64,000 nucleotides of DNA from Legionella anisa (lineage in GTDB: Bacteria > Pseudomonadota > Gammaproteobacteria > Legionellales > Legionellaceae), in the NCBI RefSeq assembly GCF_001467525.1, contig NZ_LNXS01000029.1, forward strand, positions 1 through 64,000, in the 5' to 3' direction. Below the pieces are notes generated by a model. That model saw only the letters and a list, made by a program, of their open reading frames with translations, was not told the DNA's origin and ran no database searches. A program made the position numbers and the translations under genes. Of the stretch, positions 36,398 through 45,854 are shown piece after piece (positions within the stretch are counted from its first letter, which is position 1; each line of letters begins with the position of its first letter).

Positions 36398-39283
36398 TCA
36401 AACTACATACCCATATTGGCATTTCGGGGTGTTTTTCTCTGAGGACGATGAAGATTCTTCTGGAGTAAACAGACCAAATTGACTGAGTCTTTGAGCGCTG
36501 CATTGATGTATATTTTTTTGCTCGTTATCCGACTCGAGGAGTTCTTCAAGCTGGAGATAGCCGAATTTAAGAAGATGTGCCCGTTCAGATTCCTTGTCCT
36601 TATTGAGGGCAAATTTATTCTGGATATAAGGTATAAAGGAGACTATTTGTGCTTCCTCATATTTATTTTTTAATGAACGGATAAAGGCATCCAGTTTTTC
36701 TTGACTGATATCAACGGCTTTTAAGGCTTCCCAATCTTCATTCGTTCTCTCTTCCAATATAATGCCTTTCTCCCATGCGCTTTTAATGGCATCGCGATTG
36801 GTATCATGAATACAGTCTTTAAAATGCTGACGGACAAATTCACGAATTTCTTGTTTGATGATGTCCTCGGTAAGCAGAATAAAAAAAGGATGACCGAGTA
36901 CGGATTGGAATAAACGGCGCTTCACCCCTGAAAAGCAACTGGGTCTGTCGCCTTCGAGATCATCAAATTCCTCAGTGACCTGGTTTTCGTCGGCATCAGT
37001 GATAATGCGGGTTTTGTCCCAGTTATGTGCGCGTCCAATGAGTGCGAGCTCATCGATGAAGTGTTCCCATCGTGATTCAAAGGTATGATGGTCAATACAT
37101 GGCATGGTTTTATCCATAACTGCCAAATAAAGCATACTGATAAGCGATTGGTATTCCTCAAAGGTGGACCACTTTTCGGCGGTATTATGCGGATTAACAT
37201 AAACATAACTGGCCTGTTCGTGCATCCAGGGGTTGGGTTTGGATAAATAACGCCATGCAGAATGTACTTTATGTTGATAGTAGACTTTCAGAGCATCTTG
37301 ATGGGTTGGCTCATCGAGATGAAGAGCTTGTAATGCTTCCCAGCGTAGGGGGAGCGTTATCGTGGTTTGTTTGCCTTGATGCTCGATGGTGAGGGTTGCT
37401 GGGTTTTGTTCATAGTGTTGTGTAAGGGTAGTGTATAAATCCTCCATCACCGCAGGGACACTGGCTTGCTTGAGCATGGGCTGATAATGTGTAATGGCTC
37501 TTTTGAGGCGTTGCTGCTCCCCTTGCGTCAGCGCGGTCATGGAAGATTCTCTGTCTTGCGCTAGAGCCTGTAAATCCAGAGCGCCGTGTTGTTCTGCATG
37601 GTAAAAGTTGTTTTGTGCGGCAAGCTCGCGTACGGCGGGAATCCCTAATAAGAGTTCAGCTGCTGTTTCATTCCCTAAACTTAAGGCAAGACGCAACAAT
37701 TCGTTGGGCTGATGCGGTGTCACTTCGGTATGGGCTAATGCTTTCACCGACGGAATGCTGATTAGGAATAAAATATCATCTCTGCGTGCGGGATCATTTT
37801 GTCTGATGAGATTTCTTAAGACATAAAATAGGAGTTTTCCTTCCTCGGGGGAGGTGATATCAAATACTGCATAAGCATTATCGTGCTCAATGGTATTTTT
37901 CTGGACCTGAAGGTCAGCAAGCTTTTGGGTCACAAAAGGGATAACATGTTGCGCAAACTCAAGATGATGCTGTTCTGCAAAAGCCAAAGCATTGGCTTGG
38001 GAAAGTAAATAGTTGATGACAGGAGTATGTAAAGTAGCCCTATGAAGAGCCTCATAGTTATCAGCGGCAATCATGTCTTGCAGTTTTCCGGGGGCTTCTT
38101 CGGCTAGGTATTGCAGGACAGATAAATGACCGTTTTTGGCAGCCAAAGTAAAAGCATAGTAGTTTTGAGCAGTGATTATCTCGTGCAGTTTTTCAGGAGC
38201 TTTTTCAGCAAAGAATTGCAGGACCGATAAATGACCGTTGGCCGCAGCAGCTCTAAAAGCTAGATATCCCTCAGCAGCGATCATCTCGTGTAATTTTCCA
38301 GGAGCTTTTTCGGCCAAGTATTCAAGGATTGATAAATGACCATTTTCGGCAGCGATTCTAAAAGCAGAGTAGTTCTTAGTAGCGATCATTTCTTGCAGTT
38401 TTTCAGGGGCTTTTTTAGCCATGTACTTAAGGATAGATAAATGTCCATTTTCAGCAGCATTTTTAAAAGAGGAGCAGTTTTGGTTAACAATCATGGCGCT
38501 CAGTTTTCTAGGAGCTTTCTCAGCCAAGAATTGAAGAACTGTTAAGTAACCATTTTCTGCAGCAAGTCTAAAAGCGTGGAAGTCATCAGCATCGATCATC
38601 TTTTGCAGTTTTTCAGGTGCTTTCTCAGCCAAGAATTGAAGAACTGTTAAATGACCATTTTCGGCAGCGAGTCTAAAAGCTAAATAGTTCATAGCAGCGA
38701 TCATCTCTTGTAGTTTTTCAGGATCTTTTTCAGCCAGGAATTGAAGAACTGTTAAATGACCATTCTCGGCAGCGAAACTAAAAGCAGAGTAATGCTGAGC
38801 AGTGATCATCTTTTTTAGTTTTTCAGGAGCTTTTTCGGCTAAGTATTGAAGGATTGATAAATGACCGTTTTCTGCACTATGTCTAAAAGCCAGATAGTTA
38901 TCCGCAGCAATCATATCTTGTAATGATCGTGTAGAATATTTTGTCATTAAGTCCTTAAAATAATTCTCATTACCCCATAAAACTGCTGCGTAAAACATCA
39001 ATTGATCCGATACCCCTAACATATCTCCTATGCGCTGAAGGGATTGTGAATTAAATTCAGGATGACTGAGTGCAATCCCTAGCCAGAGACATAGTATTTC
39101 TCTAGTGTAGACTGGGAGGGTGATTGCTTTTAGGCGATAAATTAACGCGTGCTCATCACAGGCTTGCATTAGGGGGATTAACGAGTTAGGAAGGTCTTTA
39201 AAAAAAAGTGTATTCCAGAGAGTTTGCGGAATTAACTTGGCTTGTGGATGCTGCATTCGTTCTGCATGCGTGGAAAATTTCAT
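36398..39283 (-). CDS. Large ankyrin-repeat protein, candidate Dot/Icm effector
   Basis: A 961-residue soluble protein. After about 130 helical residues come eight tandem 35-residue ankyrin-type repeats (about residues 131-410) with the pattern YxAFRxAAENGHLxVLQFLAEKAPEKLxxMIAAxN; the usual ankyrin length is 33. A ninth unit is decayed (EALHRATLHTPVINYLL). The remaining 530 residues are of unknown fold, with a central region of further helical repeats (LLLGIPAVRELA) and a charged C-terminus. The final 25 residues contain EESSSSSEKN, reminiscent of the E-block Dot/Icm signals. There is no signal peptide or membrane helix. Ankyrin proteins of Legionella are frequently translocated effectors that bind host proteins, so that is the likeliest role, by inference only. 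It is a single gene. Confidence 0.85.
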   Translation of the reverse strand: MKFSTHAERMQHPQAKLIPQTLWNTLFFKDLPNSLIPLMQACDEHALIYRLKAITLPVYTREILCLWLGIALSHPEFNSQSLQRIGDMLGVSDQLMFYAAVLWGNENYFKDLMTKYSTRSLQDMIAADNYLAFRHSAENGHLSILQYLAEKAPEKLKKMITAQHYSAFSFAAENGHLTVLQFLAEKDPEKLQEMIAAMNYLAFRLAAENGHLTVLQFLAEKAPEKLQKMIDADDFHAFRLAAENGYLTVLQFLAEKAPRKLSAMIVNQNCSSFKNAAENGHLSILKYMAKKAPEKLQEMIATKNYSAFRIAAENGHLSILEYLAEKAPGKLHEMIAAEGYLAFRAAAANGHLSVLQFFAEKAPEKLHEIITAQNYYAFTLAAKNGHLSVLQYLAEEAPGKLQDMIAADNYEALHRATLHTPVINYLLSQANALAFAEQHHLEFAQHVIPFVTQKLADLQVQKNTIEHDNAYAVFDITSPEEGKLLFYVLRNLIRQNDPARRDDILFLISIPSVKALAHTEVTPHQPNELLRLALSLGNETAAELLLGIPAVRELAAQNNFYHAEQHGALDLQALAQDRESSMTALTQGEQQRLKRAITHYQPMLKQASVPAVMEDLYTTLTQHYEQNPATLTIEHQGKQTTITLPLRWEALQALHLDEPTHQDALKVYYQHKVHSAWRYLSKPNPWMHEQASYVYVNPHNTAEKWSTFEEYQSLISMLYLAVMDKTMPCIDHHTFESRWEHFIDELALIGRAHNWDKTRIITDADENQVTEEFDDLEGDRPSCFSGVKRRLFQSVLGHPFFILLTEDIIKQEIREFVRQHFKDCIHDTNRDAIKSAWEKGIILEERTNEDWEALKAVDISQEKLDAFIRSLKNKYEEAQIVSFIPYIQNKFALNKDKESERAHLLKFGYLQLEELLESDNEQKNIHQCSAQRLSQFGLFTPEESSSSSEKNTPKCQYGYVV
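38056..38932 (-). repeat. Tandem 105-bp repeats inside the ankyrin gene
   Basis: About eight units of 105 bases, each encoding a 35-residue ankyrin repeat. GATCATC marks recur at 38594 and 38699, exactly 105 apart, and stretches such as AAGAATTGAAGAACTGTTAA are identical or nearly so between neighbours. Such similarity at DNA level points to recent unit duplication or gene conversion, and the number of units may differ between strains. Confidence 0.85.
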
Positions 39284-39470
39284 TTTTATGACCTTGCATG
39301 TGCTTGCTAATTAGGCAATCTGCGCATGGTAATGGCTTTGAATGCTTATTAAAAATTGATTATTTATATGCGTGATATACAAATTTTTGATGATACTCAT
39401 GGACGTAGTTTTATCCGGAGCATTTGCTGATGGAATTTGAAAGACTTGATGTTTAAAGCATGCGAGTCTT

Positions 39471-40394
39471 TTACCACTTGTTCAAATCTTTAATGCTCGA
39501 ACTTACTAATTGGGATAACCAATGCACTCCCTCGTCATATTGACTCTTACTGTGCATTACCAGGTAAATAGGGGTTGGTTCCAGATTGAACGGTAGGGGT
39601 TGCATTTTTAAATTAAACTGTTCTGAAAAGATATTAATTAAAAAACTGGGGGCCGTGGAAATAACGGTATCGGAATTGGCTACTGCAAAAATCGCAGGCA
39701 AAATATTTTTTACAAAGAGCATGTCATTGCGTACTTTTTTCCTTTTATGCAAATATTCTGCTGAATGGCTGTATCTTGCTGGATTAAAACTAAAGGCAAT
39801 ATGTTTACAGGTCAAATAATCTTTTAAAGATATGGGCTTACTTATGAGTGAATTATTTTGGCTCGCAAAACAAATAATTTCTTCTTCATATAGTTTTTCT
39901 GCTTTAAGTACCGAAGGAAGTGAATTTTCATTAATGGCTCCAATTGCTATATCTACGTTATCATCAATAAATAAGAGCGGATTATCTGCCATTGATTCAA
40001 TAGTCGTTTCAATAACAATATGGGGTAGTTTTTCGAGTGCTGAAATTAAGGAAGGCAACAAAATTAATTCAACATAATCAGGTAAAGCAATCTTAAATGA
40101 TCTCTTGGAGTGGAGGGGATCGAATCGTTCACTAGGATGCAAGATATTTTTTAAATCAAACATTACTTGTTCTAATTGTGGTTGTAATTCCTTTGCTTTT
40201 GGGGAAAGAAAGTATTCCCCTTTACCGGGAACAAGCAGCGGATCCTTAAATAGTTCTCTAAGTTGCTTCAAAGAAGCACTCATTGCAGGCTGGCTGACGA
40301 ACACTTTAGCAGCAGCCGCACTCACACTTTTTTCAGATAATAAAGCATCCAGATGCGATATTAAATTTAGGTTAATTCGTTTAAAAGGAGTCAT
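39471..40394 (-). CDS. LysR-family transcriptional regulator
   Basis: A 307-residue LysR-type regulator. The N-terminal winged helix-turn-helix is visible as LNLISHLDALLSEKSVSAAAAKVFVSQPAMSASLKQLRELF in consecutive pieces (residues about 8-50), then a linker helix and a periplasmic-binding-protein-like effector domain (about 95-300). The HTH is of the NodD/NahR-like subgroup by its LNLL..LDALL opening. The inducer is unknown. It lies downstream of the RND pump on the same strand and may regulate it, but LysR genes more often act on a divergent neighbour, and here the upstream region (40395-40572) contains a REP-like half element instead. Confidence 0.9.
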   Translation of the reverse strand: MTPFKRINLNLISHLDALLSEKSVSAAAAKVFVSQPAMSASLKQLRELFKDPLLVPGKGEYFLSPKAKELQPQLEQVMFDLKNILHPSERFDPLHSKRSFKIALPDYVELILLPSLISALEKLPHIVIETTIESMADNPLLFIDDNVDIAIGAINENSLPSVLKAEKLYEEEIICFASQNNSLISKPISLKDYLTCKHIAFSFNPARYSHSAEYLHKRKKVRNDMLFVKNILPAIFAVANSDTVISTAPSFLINIFSEQFNLKMQPLPFNLEPTPIYLVMHSKSQYDEGVHWLSQLVSSSIKDLNKW

Positions 40395-40536
40395 GATTTA
40401 CCTTTTATAATAATTCTCTCTTACATGAAGTATAAGAAATTTGGAATTGATTACAAAAGGTAGGAGACATAAAGTTAGGCAGCTGGTGTTAATTTTATAT
40501 TAAGATAGTTGCTATGTTTTGGGCTGTTTAAATTAT

Positions 40537-40567
40537 CCCGGGTTCCGCTGCGCTTCACCCAGGCTAC
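40537..40567. repeat. REP-like half element, copy 5
   Basis: Only one arm: CCCGGGTTCCGCTGCGCTTC followed by ACCCAGGCTAC. No matching left arm is seen upstream. It lies between the end of the RND permease gene (40573) and the start of the LysR gene. Confidence 0.8.
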
Positions 40568-40572
40568 AATTC

Positions 40573-43500
40573 CTAATGTTTTTGAGTAGGTACTTGAACA
40601 TCTGGAATTTTTGCTTCATCAAACTGAGGTTCGGATTTTTTTGAGCGATGGTCTTCTGCAATGTAAGTATATAAAGTGGGAACTACAAACAGAGTAAATC
40701 CCGTTCCGATTAACAAGCCAGTTGCAATGACTAGTCCTATATCAAAACGACTCACAGCACCCGCTCCACTGGCAATCAATAAGGGTAAAACCCCAAATAC
40801 CATCGCAGCAGTCGTCATGAGAATGGGTCTTAATCTGATGCCAGCAGCTTCTTCTACTGCTGCTCGTCTATCCAGATTTTTTTCACGTTGTAAATGATTG
40901 GCAAAATCAACAATTAAAATTCCATGTTTAGAAATTAATCCAATTAGGGTAATCAAACCGACTTGGGTATAAATATTGATACTTGCCAAGCCCAAATTCA
41001 AAGGAATTAAAGCGCCACAGATGGACATAGGCACACTAATTAAAACGATTAACGGATCGCGAAAACTTTCATATTGAGCTGAAAGTACTAAAAAAATAAT
41101 GATGATTGCAAAGACGAATGCAAAGAGTAGGGCGCTTCCTTCCTGGATAAACTGTCTTGACTCACCACCATAATCAGCGGAAAAACCTTTAGGCAAAGTA
41201 TCATTGGCGGCATTTTGTAAGAATGCCAGGCCTTCGCCTAGCGTTTTTCCAGGCATCATGACGGCTTGAATGGTCGCAGAATTCATTTGTTGGAAATGTG
41301 ACGCCGCATTCGGTGCCGTTTTTTCCTTAGCAGTAACTACCGTTGAAAGGGGAACCATGGTACCGTTCATGGTTTTTACATAAATTTGTCCTAATTGCTC
41401 GGGAGTCATACGAAATGAGCGGCTTAATTGGGGTATTACCTGATAACTGCGTCCTTCCAAGTTAAAGTAATTCACGTAACCGCCTGATAAAGCGCTGGTT
41501 AAGCTGCTTCCTACTGCTTGCATATCTAATCCCATTTCTGAAGCTTTGGAACGATTAATATCTAATACAATTTGTGGCTTATTGAATTTGAGTGAATTAT
41601 CGACATAAATAAATAAACCACTTTTTTGGGCTTTTTCGGTCAGTTTATTGGAAACATCGAGTAAGCTTTGAAAGTCATTCGTTGTTTTGATGACGAATTG
41701 TACTGGCGTACCGCCCCCGCCGCCTGGAAGAGGAGGAGGAACAATTGCAAAAGCATTTAAGCCTGCAACTTGTGATAATTTATCTTGCAAGGGTTGTTTT
41801 AAAGCAAACTGGCTTTTACTGCGTTGATTCCACGGTTTCAATACCATTCCTGAGATGGTTTGGCTGCTGTTGTTTACGGTAAAATAATTTTCTGTTTCAG
41901 GGAAACTTTTATAAATCTCATCGAATGGTTTAGTGAACGCTTCAATGTAATTAAGTGTCGCATATTGAGGGATCATCGCCATGACAAAAAAGAAGCCTTG
42001 GTCCTCATCAGGGGCTGTTTCTGCTGAAGTATGAGTATAGAGATAAGGCAGCATAATGATAACAACCGCTGCAAAAAACAACATAATGACGCGGGTGTTC
42101 AACAAACTATGTAATGCGTTTTGATATTTTACTTTAAGTTTATTGAAAAAATTATCGAGAAAATGAACAAACTTGCCACTACTAATCTCTTTAGATAAAA
42201 CTCTTGAGCACATCATGGGTGAGAGGGTTAAAGCGATGATCCCAGAAATGATAACTGCACAGGCCAAAGTAAAAGCAAATTCTTTAAATAAGGCGCCAGT
42301 TAGTCCTCCCATAAACCCAATTGGTGCATACACAGCAGCAAGTGTAATTGTCATTGCAATAACAGGAGTGGCTATTTCTCGAGCCCCAATCAATGCAGCA
42401 TCAAAAGGAGTTTTTCCTTCCTCAATATGACGATGAACGTTTTCTACGACCACAATTGCGTCATCAACTACCAAACCAATAGCCAAAACAAAAGCAAGTA
42501 AGGTAAGTAAGTTGACGCTGTATCCGAGTACAAGCATCAAGGTGCATACACCAATTAATGACAGAGGAATAGTGACAATGGGAATGAATACTGAGCGAAT
42601 CGATCCCAAGAATAAGAAAATGACTACGATAACAATTAGACCTGCTTCAATAATGGTATGGGTCACTTCATCTAAAGATGCTCTAATAAACTCTGTTGCA
42701 TCATAGACTATTGTTCCTGAAAGAGATGGTGGAAACTCTTTGATGATTGAGGGAAGTATTTTTCTTACATCGCTGATTACTGTAAGAGGATTTGCTGTAG
42801 GCGTAGGGGTAATGGATAAAAATACCGCTTTTTTTCCATTGAATGTGACGGAGGTATCATAGTCTTGCGAGCCTAATTCGACTCTACCGATATCGCGCAA
42901 ACGAACTATAGATCCCTTGTCGCTTTTAACAATCAGATTACTAAATTGTGCGGTGTCATTAAGATCTGTTTTCGCAGTGACACTGATTGCTACGTATTCA
43001 CCTTTAGTATTTCCAGCAGCAGTGAGGAAATTATTTTTAGCAAGTACGGCAGAAACATCTGAGGGGGAAACACCCAGTGCGGCCATTTTAATTGGATCAA
43101 GGAAAATTCGCATGGAGTAAGTTGCTCCACCTAAAATCTCTGCTTTAGCTACACCATCTACAGTTTGCAATTGCGGTTGTACGACACGAGTTGCGTAATC
43201 CGTGATTTGCTGAGGCGTCATTTCTGTACTGTCCAAGCTGATGTACATTAATGCTGTGGAGCTATCCGATGCTTTTAATATAACCGGCTGTTGGGATTCT
43301 TTAGGAAGTTGGTTTAAGGTTTGTTGCACTTTGCTCATTACATCGGTAAAGGCTACTTGCGGATCAAAATTTAATTTAATATTCAGGGTGATGGTGCTTA
43401 AACCTTGTGTACTTGAAGAGGTCATATAATCAATCCCTTCTGCACTGGCTACCGCTTTTTCTAGAGGTGAAGTAATGAATCCCGCAATAAGATCCGCATC

Positions 43501-43662
43501 TGCTCCTGGATAAGCGGTCATAATGGTAATTACTGTATTATCCATGCGAGGGTATTGGCGAATTTGCATGTTATAGATGGAGTTAATACCAAAAAGAAAA
43601 ATGAGCAAACTAATTACCATGGCAAGTACAGGCCGCTTGATAAAAAGATCGGTAAATTTCAT
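40573..43662 (-). CDS. RND multidrug efflux permease (HAE-1 type)
   Basis: A 1029-residue resistance-nodulation-division pump with the usual 12 helices and two large periplasmic loops. It opens MKFTDLFIKRPVLAMVISLL. The proton-relay aspartates are in GLVVDDAIVVVENVHRH (helix 4), as in AcrB/MexB-like drug exporters rather than the heavy-metal CusA type, and GGTPVQFVIKTTNDFQ lies in the second porter domain. I start at the ATG at 43662 (CAGGA upstream); a longer frame from 43701 adds a polar leader. It is preceded by its adaptor gene (43819-45081) on the same strand, with a REP-like element in between. No outer-membrane channel is encoded nearby, so a TolC protein must be shared. Confidence 0.94.
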   Translation of the reverse strand: MKFTDLFIKRPVLAMVISLLIFLFGINSIYNMQIRQYPRMDNTVITIMTAYPGADADLIAGFITSPLEKAVASAEGIDYMTSSSTQGLSTITLNIKLNFDPQVAFTDVMSKVQQTLNQLPKESQQPVILKASDSSTALMYISLDSTEMTPQQITDYATRVVQPQLQTVDGVAKAEILGGATYSMRIFLDPIKMAALGVSPSDVSAVLAKNNFLTAAGNTKGEYVAISVTAKTDLNDTAQFSNLIVKSDKGSIVRLRDIGRVELGSQDYDTSVTFNGKKAVFLSITPTPTANPLTVISDVRKILPSIIKEFPPSLSGTIVYDATEFIRASLDEVTHTIIEAGLIVIVVIFLFLGSIRSVFIPIVTIPLSLIGVCTLMLVLGYSVNLLTLLAFVLAIGLVVDDAIVVVENVHRHIEEGKTPFDAALIGAREIATPVIAMTITLAAVYAPIGFMGGLTGALFKEFAFTLACAVIISGIIALTLSPMMCSRVLSKEISSGKFVHFLDNFFNKLKVKYQNALHSLLNTRVIMLFFAAVVIIMLPYLYTHTSAETAPDEDQGFFFVMAMIPQYATLNYIEAFTKPFDEIYKSFPETENYFTVNNSSQTISGMVLKPWNQRSKSQFALKQPLQDKLSQVAGLNAFAIVPPPLPGGGGGTPVQFVIKTTNDFQSLLDVSNKLTEKAQKSGLFIYVDNSLKFNKPQIVLDINRSKASEMGLDMQAVGSSLTSALSGGYVNYFNLEGRSYQVIPQLSRSFRMTPEQLGQIYVKTMNGTMVPLSTVVTAKEKTAPNAASHFQQMNSATIQAVMMPGKTLGEGLAFLQNAANDTLPKGFSADYGGESRQFIQEGSALLFAFVFAIIIIFLVLSAQYESFRDPLIVLISVPMSICGALIPLNLGLASINIYTQVGLITLIGLISKHGILIVDFANHLQREKNLDRRAAVEEAAGIRLRPILMTTAAMVFGVLPLLIASGAGAVSRFDIGLVIATGLLIGTGFTLFVVPTLYTYIAEDHRSKKSEPQFDEAKIPDVQVPTQKH

Positions 43663-43716
43663 AAAACTGTTCCTGAATAAAAAGTTTTTGTAACAGGGCA
43701 ATGCCCATACTCAAAC

Positions 43717-43800
43717 GTAGCCTGGGTGCAGCGTAGCGGAACCCGGGTTTTATTGAGTTTGCGCTACTTCCTGGGTTCCGCTGCGCTGCACCCAGGCTAC
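43717..43800. repeat. REP-like palindrome, copy 6
   Basis: GTAGCCTGGGTGCAGCGTAG through AACCCGGG on the left and GGGTTCCGCTGCGCTGCACC to GGCTAC on the right, ending at 43800. It lies between the adaptor and permease genes of the RND operon, where a hairpin in the mRNA could set their relative expression. Confidence 0.88.
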
Positions 43801-43818
43801 ATTACAACGCCGCATAGT

Positions 43819-45081
43819 TTATTGTTCCAACATATCCGGATTACTGACTTCATTTAATTTGACATCATTATTGATTACAACAGGAGTACCGTTTTGTAAT
43901 TTTATTTCACCGGCGCTTACAACGAGTTGTCCTGCCTTAACTCCTTTTTTGATTACGGTATAATTTCCACGTTGCTCACCTGTGGTGACAAAAACGCGCT
44001 TGACCGTAAGCAGATCGGAACCATCTGGGTTTTTCTTACCGTCTGCATTTTTCTCTATAATGTAAACCGCATTACCGTATAAACTGTAAGATACAGCCGT
44101 TGAAGGAACAATGACTGTTTTAGGTTCAGGGGGTTGGCTTATCTCAATCGAAGCAAACATGCCTGGCACGAAGGTAAAATTATGAATTTTATTTTTACTG
44201 TTTAAATCGGTACTGCAAGAGATAATTTGTTTATTTCCCATGGGCTCTTTTCGGGTTTTTATTAATGGAGAGTTTTTGGGATCTTTAATTGCTGCCGAAG
44301 GGCAATTAGCAAGAGTACCTTGAACTAACATATTGTGTGTATTGACATCCACTTTAGCATTAATTGCAGTGACCTTAGCTTCAAAAAGAGCATTAGGGAA
44401 TGCTTCTACGGAAAAGGTAATGGTTTGATCAGGCCGAATACGTTTGTAGAGTTGTTCCGGGAGATAAAACTCTAAATACAAAGGATCAAGTGATTGCAAG
44501 GTAACAATTGTTGTCTGTCCGGGACTGATAAATTGCCCTAAATTGACTTGTCGTATACCTAATTTCCCAGCAAAGGGAGCAGTGATATGCTTCTGATTGA
44601 TTTGTGCCTGAGTTTGATCCAATTTTGCCTGTGCCTGATCGAGATTTGCTTTGGCTTCATCAACATTGGAAATTGGTGAGGCACCTCGTTTGAATAAATC
44701 ATTTTGACGCTTATAACTTAAGGTTTTCAGGGTTAATTCTGCTTGGTTAAATTTTAATATCGCTTGATCAACGCTGTCATCAATCGTAATTAAGGGCGCA
44801 TCCTTATCAACGTACTGTCCCGATTCAAAATCAATTTTCACTACGTTTCCTGAAGCTTGGGAGCTGACATCAACCCCATTAAATGCAACGAAATTACCCA
44901 CCGCATTAATCGTTGGTTGCCAGTCTACTGCTTGGGCAACAGCTGAAGCGACAGAGACAGCAGGTGGTTGGTAGCTTGCAAAGAAACGCTGAATCAATAC
45001 TCCCTTGATCAGATTAAAAGCAATGATTCCACCAAAAACAATCAATAAGGCTATTCCCATGATGATCATTCGCTTTTTCAT
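43819..45081 (-). CDS. RND periplasmic adaptor (membrane fusion protein)
   Basis: A 420-residue HlyD/AcrA-like adaptor. An N-terminal membrane helix (MIIMGIALLIVFGGIIAFNL) is followed by a split lipoyl domain (VSSQASGNVVKIDFESGQYV and ITAPFAGKLGIRQVNLGQF), a coiled-coil hairpin of heptads (LDQAQAKLDQTQAQINQKH) and a beta-barrel/MP domain. It bridges the RND permease and a TolC channel. An insertion around residues 265-300 (KDPKNSPLIKTRKEPMGNKQ, with a cysteine pair) is unusual for the family and of unknown role. It is the first gene of the operon; the 250-base upstream gap is shared with the divergent small exported protein. Confidence 0.93.
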   Translation of the reverse strand: MKKRMIIMGIALLIVFGGIIAFNLIKGVLIQRFFASYQPPAVSVASAVAQAVDWQPTINAVGNFVAFNGVDVSSQASGNVVKIDFESGQYVDKDAPLITIDDSVDQAILKFNQAELTLKTLSYKRQNDLFKRGASPISNVDEAKANLDQAQAKLDQTQAQINQKHITAPFAGKLGIRQVNLGQFISPGQTTIVTLQSLDPLYLEFYLPEQLYKRIRPDQTITFSVEAFPNALFEAKVTAINAKVDVNTHNMLVQGTLANCPSAAIKDPKNSPLIKTRKEPMGNKQIISCSTDLNSKNKIHNFTFVPGMFASIEISQPPEPKTVIVPSTAVSYSLYGNAVYIIEKNADGKKNPDGSDLLTVKRVFVTTGEQRGNYTVIKKGVKAGQLVVSAGEIKLQNGTPVVINNDVKLNEVSNPDMLEQ

Positions 45082-45276
45082 TAATGCTGCTCCCCTGAAT
45101 ACTTAAACCTAGAGCAGTTGAAACCTTCTGCGAATCCACTGAGTCAACGGCTTTTCTAGGTTAAAAAACGTTAAGTTTTTAAAATCTGCCAAATATAACA
45201 TGAAAGATGAATTTATTACTCTTATTGTGCTTATAAGTTTCAATTTTATTTATTTCATGGTTATAAAAATATCCTA

Positions 45277-45304
45277 TTGACTAAATACAACACTTTGCTA
45301 CTAT
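45277..45304 (+). promoter_or_regulatory. Sigma-70-like promoter of the small exported protein
   Basis: TTGACT at 45277-45282 and TACTAT at 45299-45304, separated by 16 bases, sit 29 bases upstream of the ATG at 45333, with AAAGGAG between. The -35 box matches the consensus in five of six positions and the -10 box in four of six. Confidence 0.55.
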
Positions 45305-45332
45305 GCTGCTTTCATCACACAAAGGAGAAACC

Positions 45333-45761
45333 ATGAAGTTGAAGTCCTTGTTATTTGCTCTTTGTTTTTGTTTAATTGGCCAAGTTTTTGCAGCAAATGC
45401 ACATTTGCACCCAAAAGCTACCGAAGCTGACAAAAATCATAAGTCTGCTGGTAAATCAACGATGTATCCAGGTTATTGTGAAATTGAAATCATCAATAAC
45501 AGTATCGACAATGTCCGTGTATACGGTTCTTTTGATGATGGAGCTCCCTTAGATCCTTTTACAATATTCTATTATGATGCGCCTCATTACATCAGCTTGT
45601 ATTACTATGGTTACTGCCATTCTGGTATGAATCTTTTAATTCAAGGTCCTTACGGCACTATTTACTCCGGTTGGACTAACGTAAACAGCACTGTACGTAT
45701 CGTTAATTACCTGAACAAAGGTGTTAAAGGCGATAAAGTTGAGATTACTGCAAAGAAATAA
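45333..45761 (+). CDS. Small exported protein, unknown
   Basis: A 142-residue protein with a signal peptide (MKLKSLLFALCFCLIGQVFA). The mature part is rich in Tyr, Asn and Ser: CEIEIINNSIDNVRVYGSFD, then APHYISLYYYGYC, then IYSGWTNVNSTVRIV, which reads as a small beta-sandwich with one possible disulfide. I do not recognise the family. The ATG at 45333 has AAAGGAG eight bases upstream; the frame could open ten codons earlier but without a ribosome binding site or a signal-peptide-like start. A strong hairpin terminator follows, so it is its own unit and probably well expressed. Confidence 0.75.
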   Translation: MKLKSLLFALCFCLIGQVFAANAHLHPKATEADKNHKSAGKSTMYPGYCEIEIINNSIDNVRVYGSFDDGAPLDPFTIFYYDAPHYISLYYYGYCHSGMNLLIQGPYGTIYSGWTNVNSTVRIVNYLNKGVKGDKVEITAKK

Positions 45762-45799
45762 GTAATTTTATAAAATAAGCAATAGCTTATTTGATGATA

Positions 45800-45834
45800 G
45801 GGAAGTTGCATTCTGTTGCACCTTCCCTTTTTTA
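45800..45834 (+). terminator. Rho-independent terminator
   Basis: GGGAAGTTGCA pairs with TGCACCTTCCC (one mismatch) around TTCTGT, followed by a run of six T at 45828-45833. It lies about 40 bases after the stop codon at 45761. Confidence 0.85.
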
Positions 45835-45854
45835 TTTGTGTTTCCGGAGTTTTC

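Noticed and set aside
38056-38932. Regular spaced repeats resembling a CRISPR array
   Set aside because: The period is 105 bases with no unique spacers, and the units are in frame within the ankyrin gene.
45106-45162. AACCTAGA / TCTAGGTT inverted repeat upstream of the RND adaptor
   Set aside because: Short arms 41 bases apart; could be an operator but nothing else supports it.
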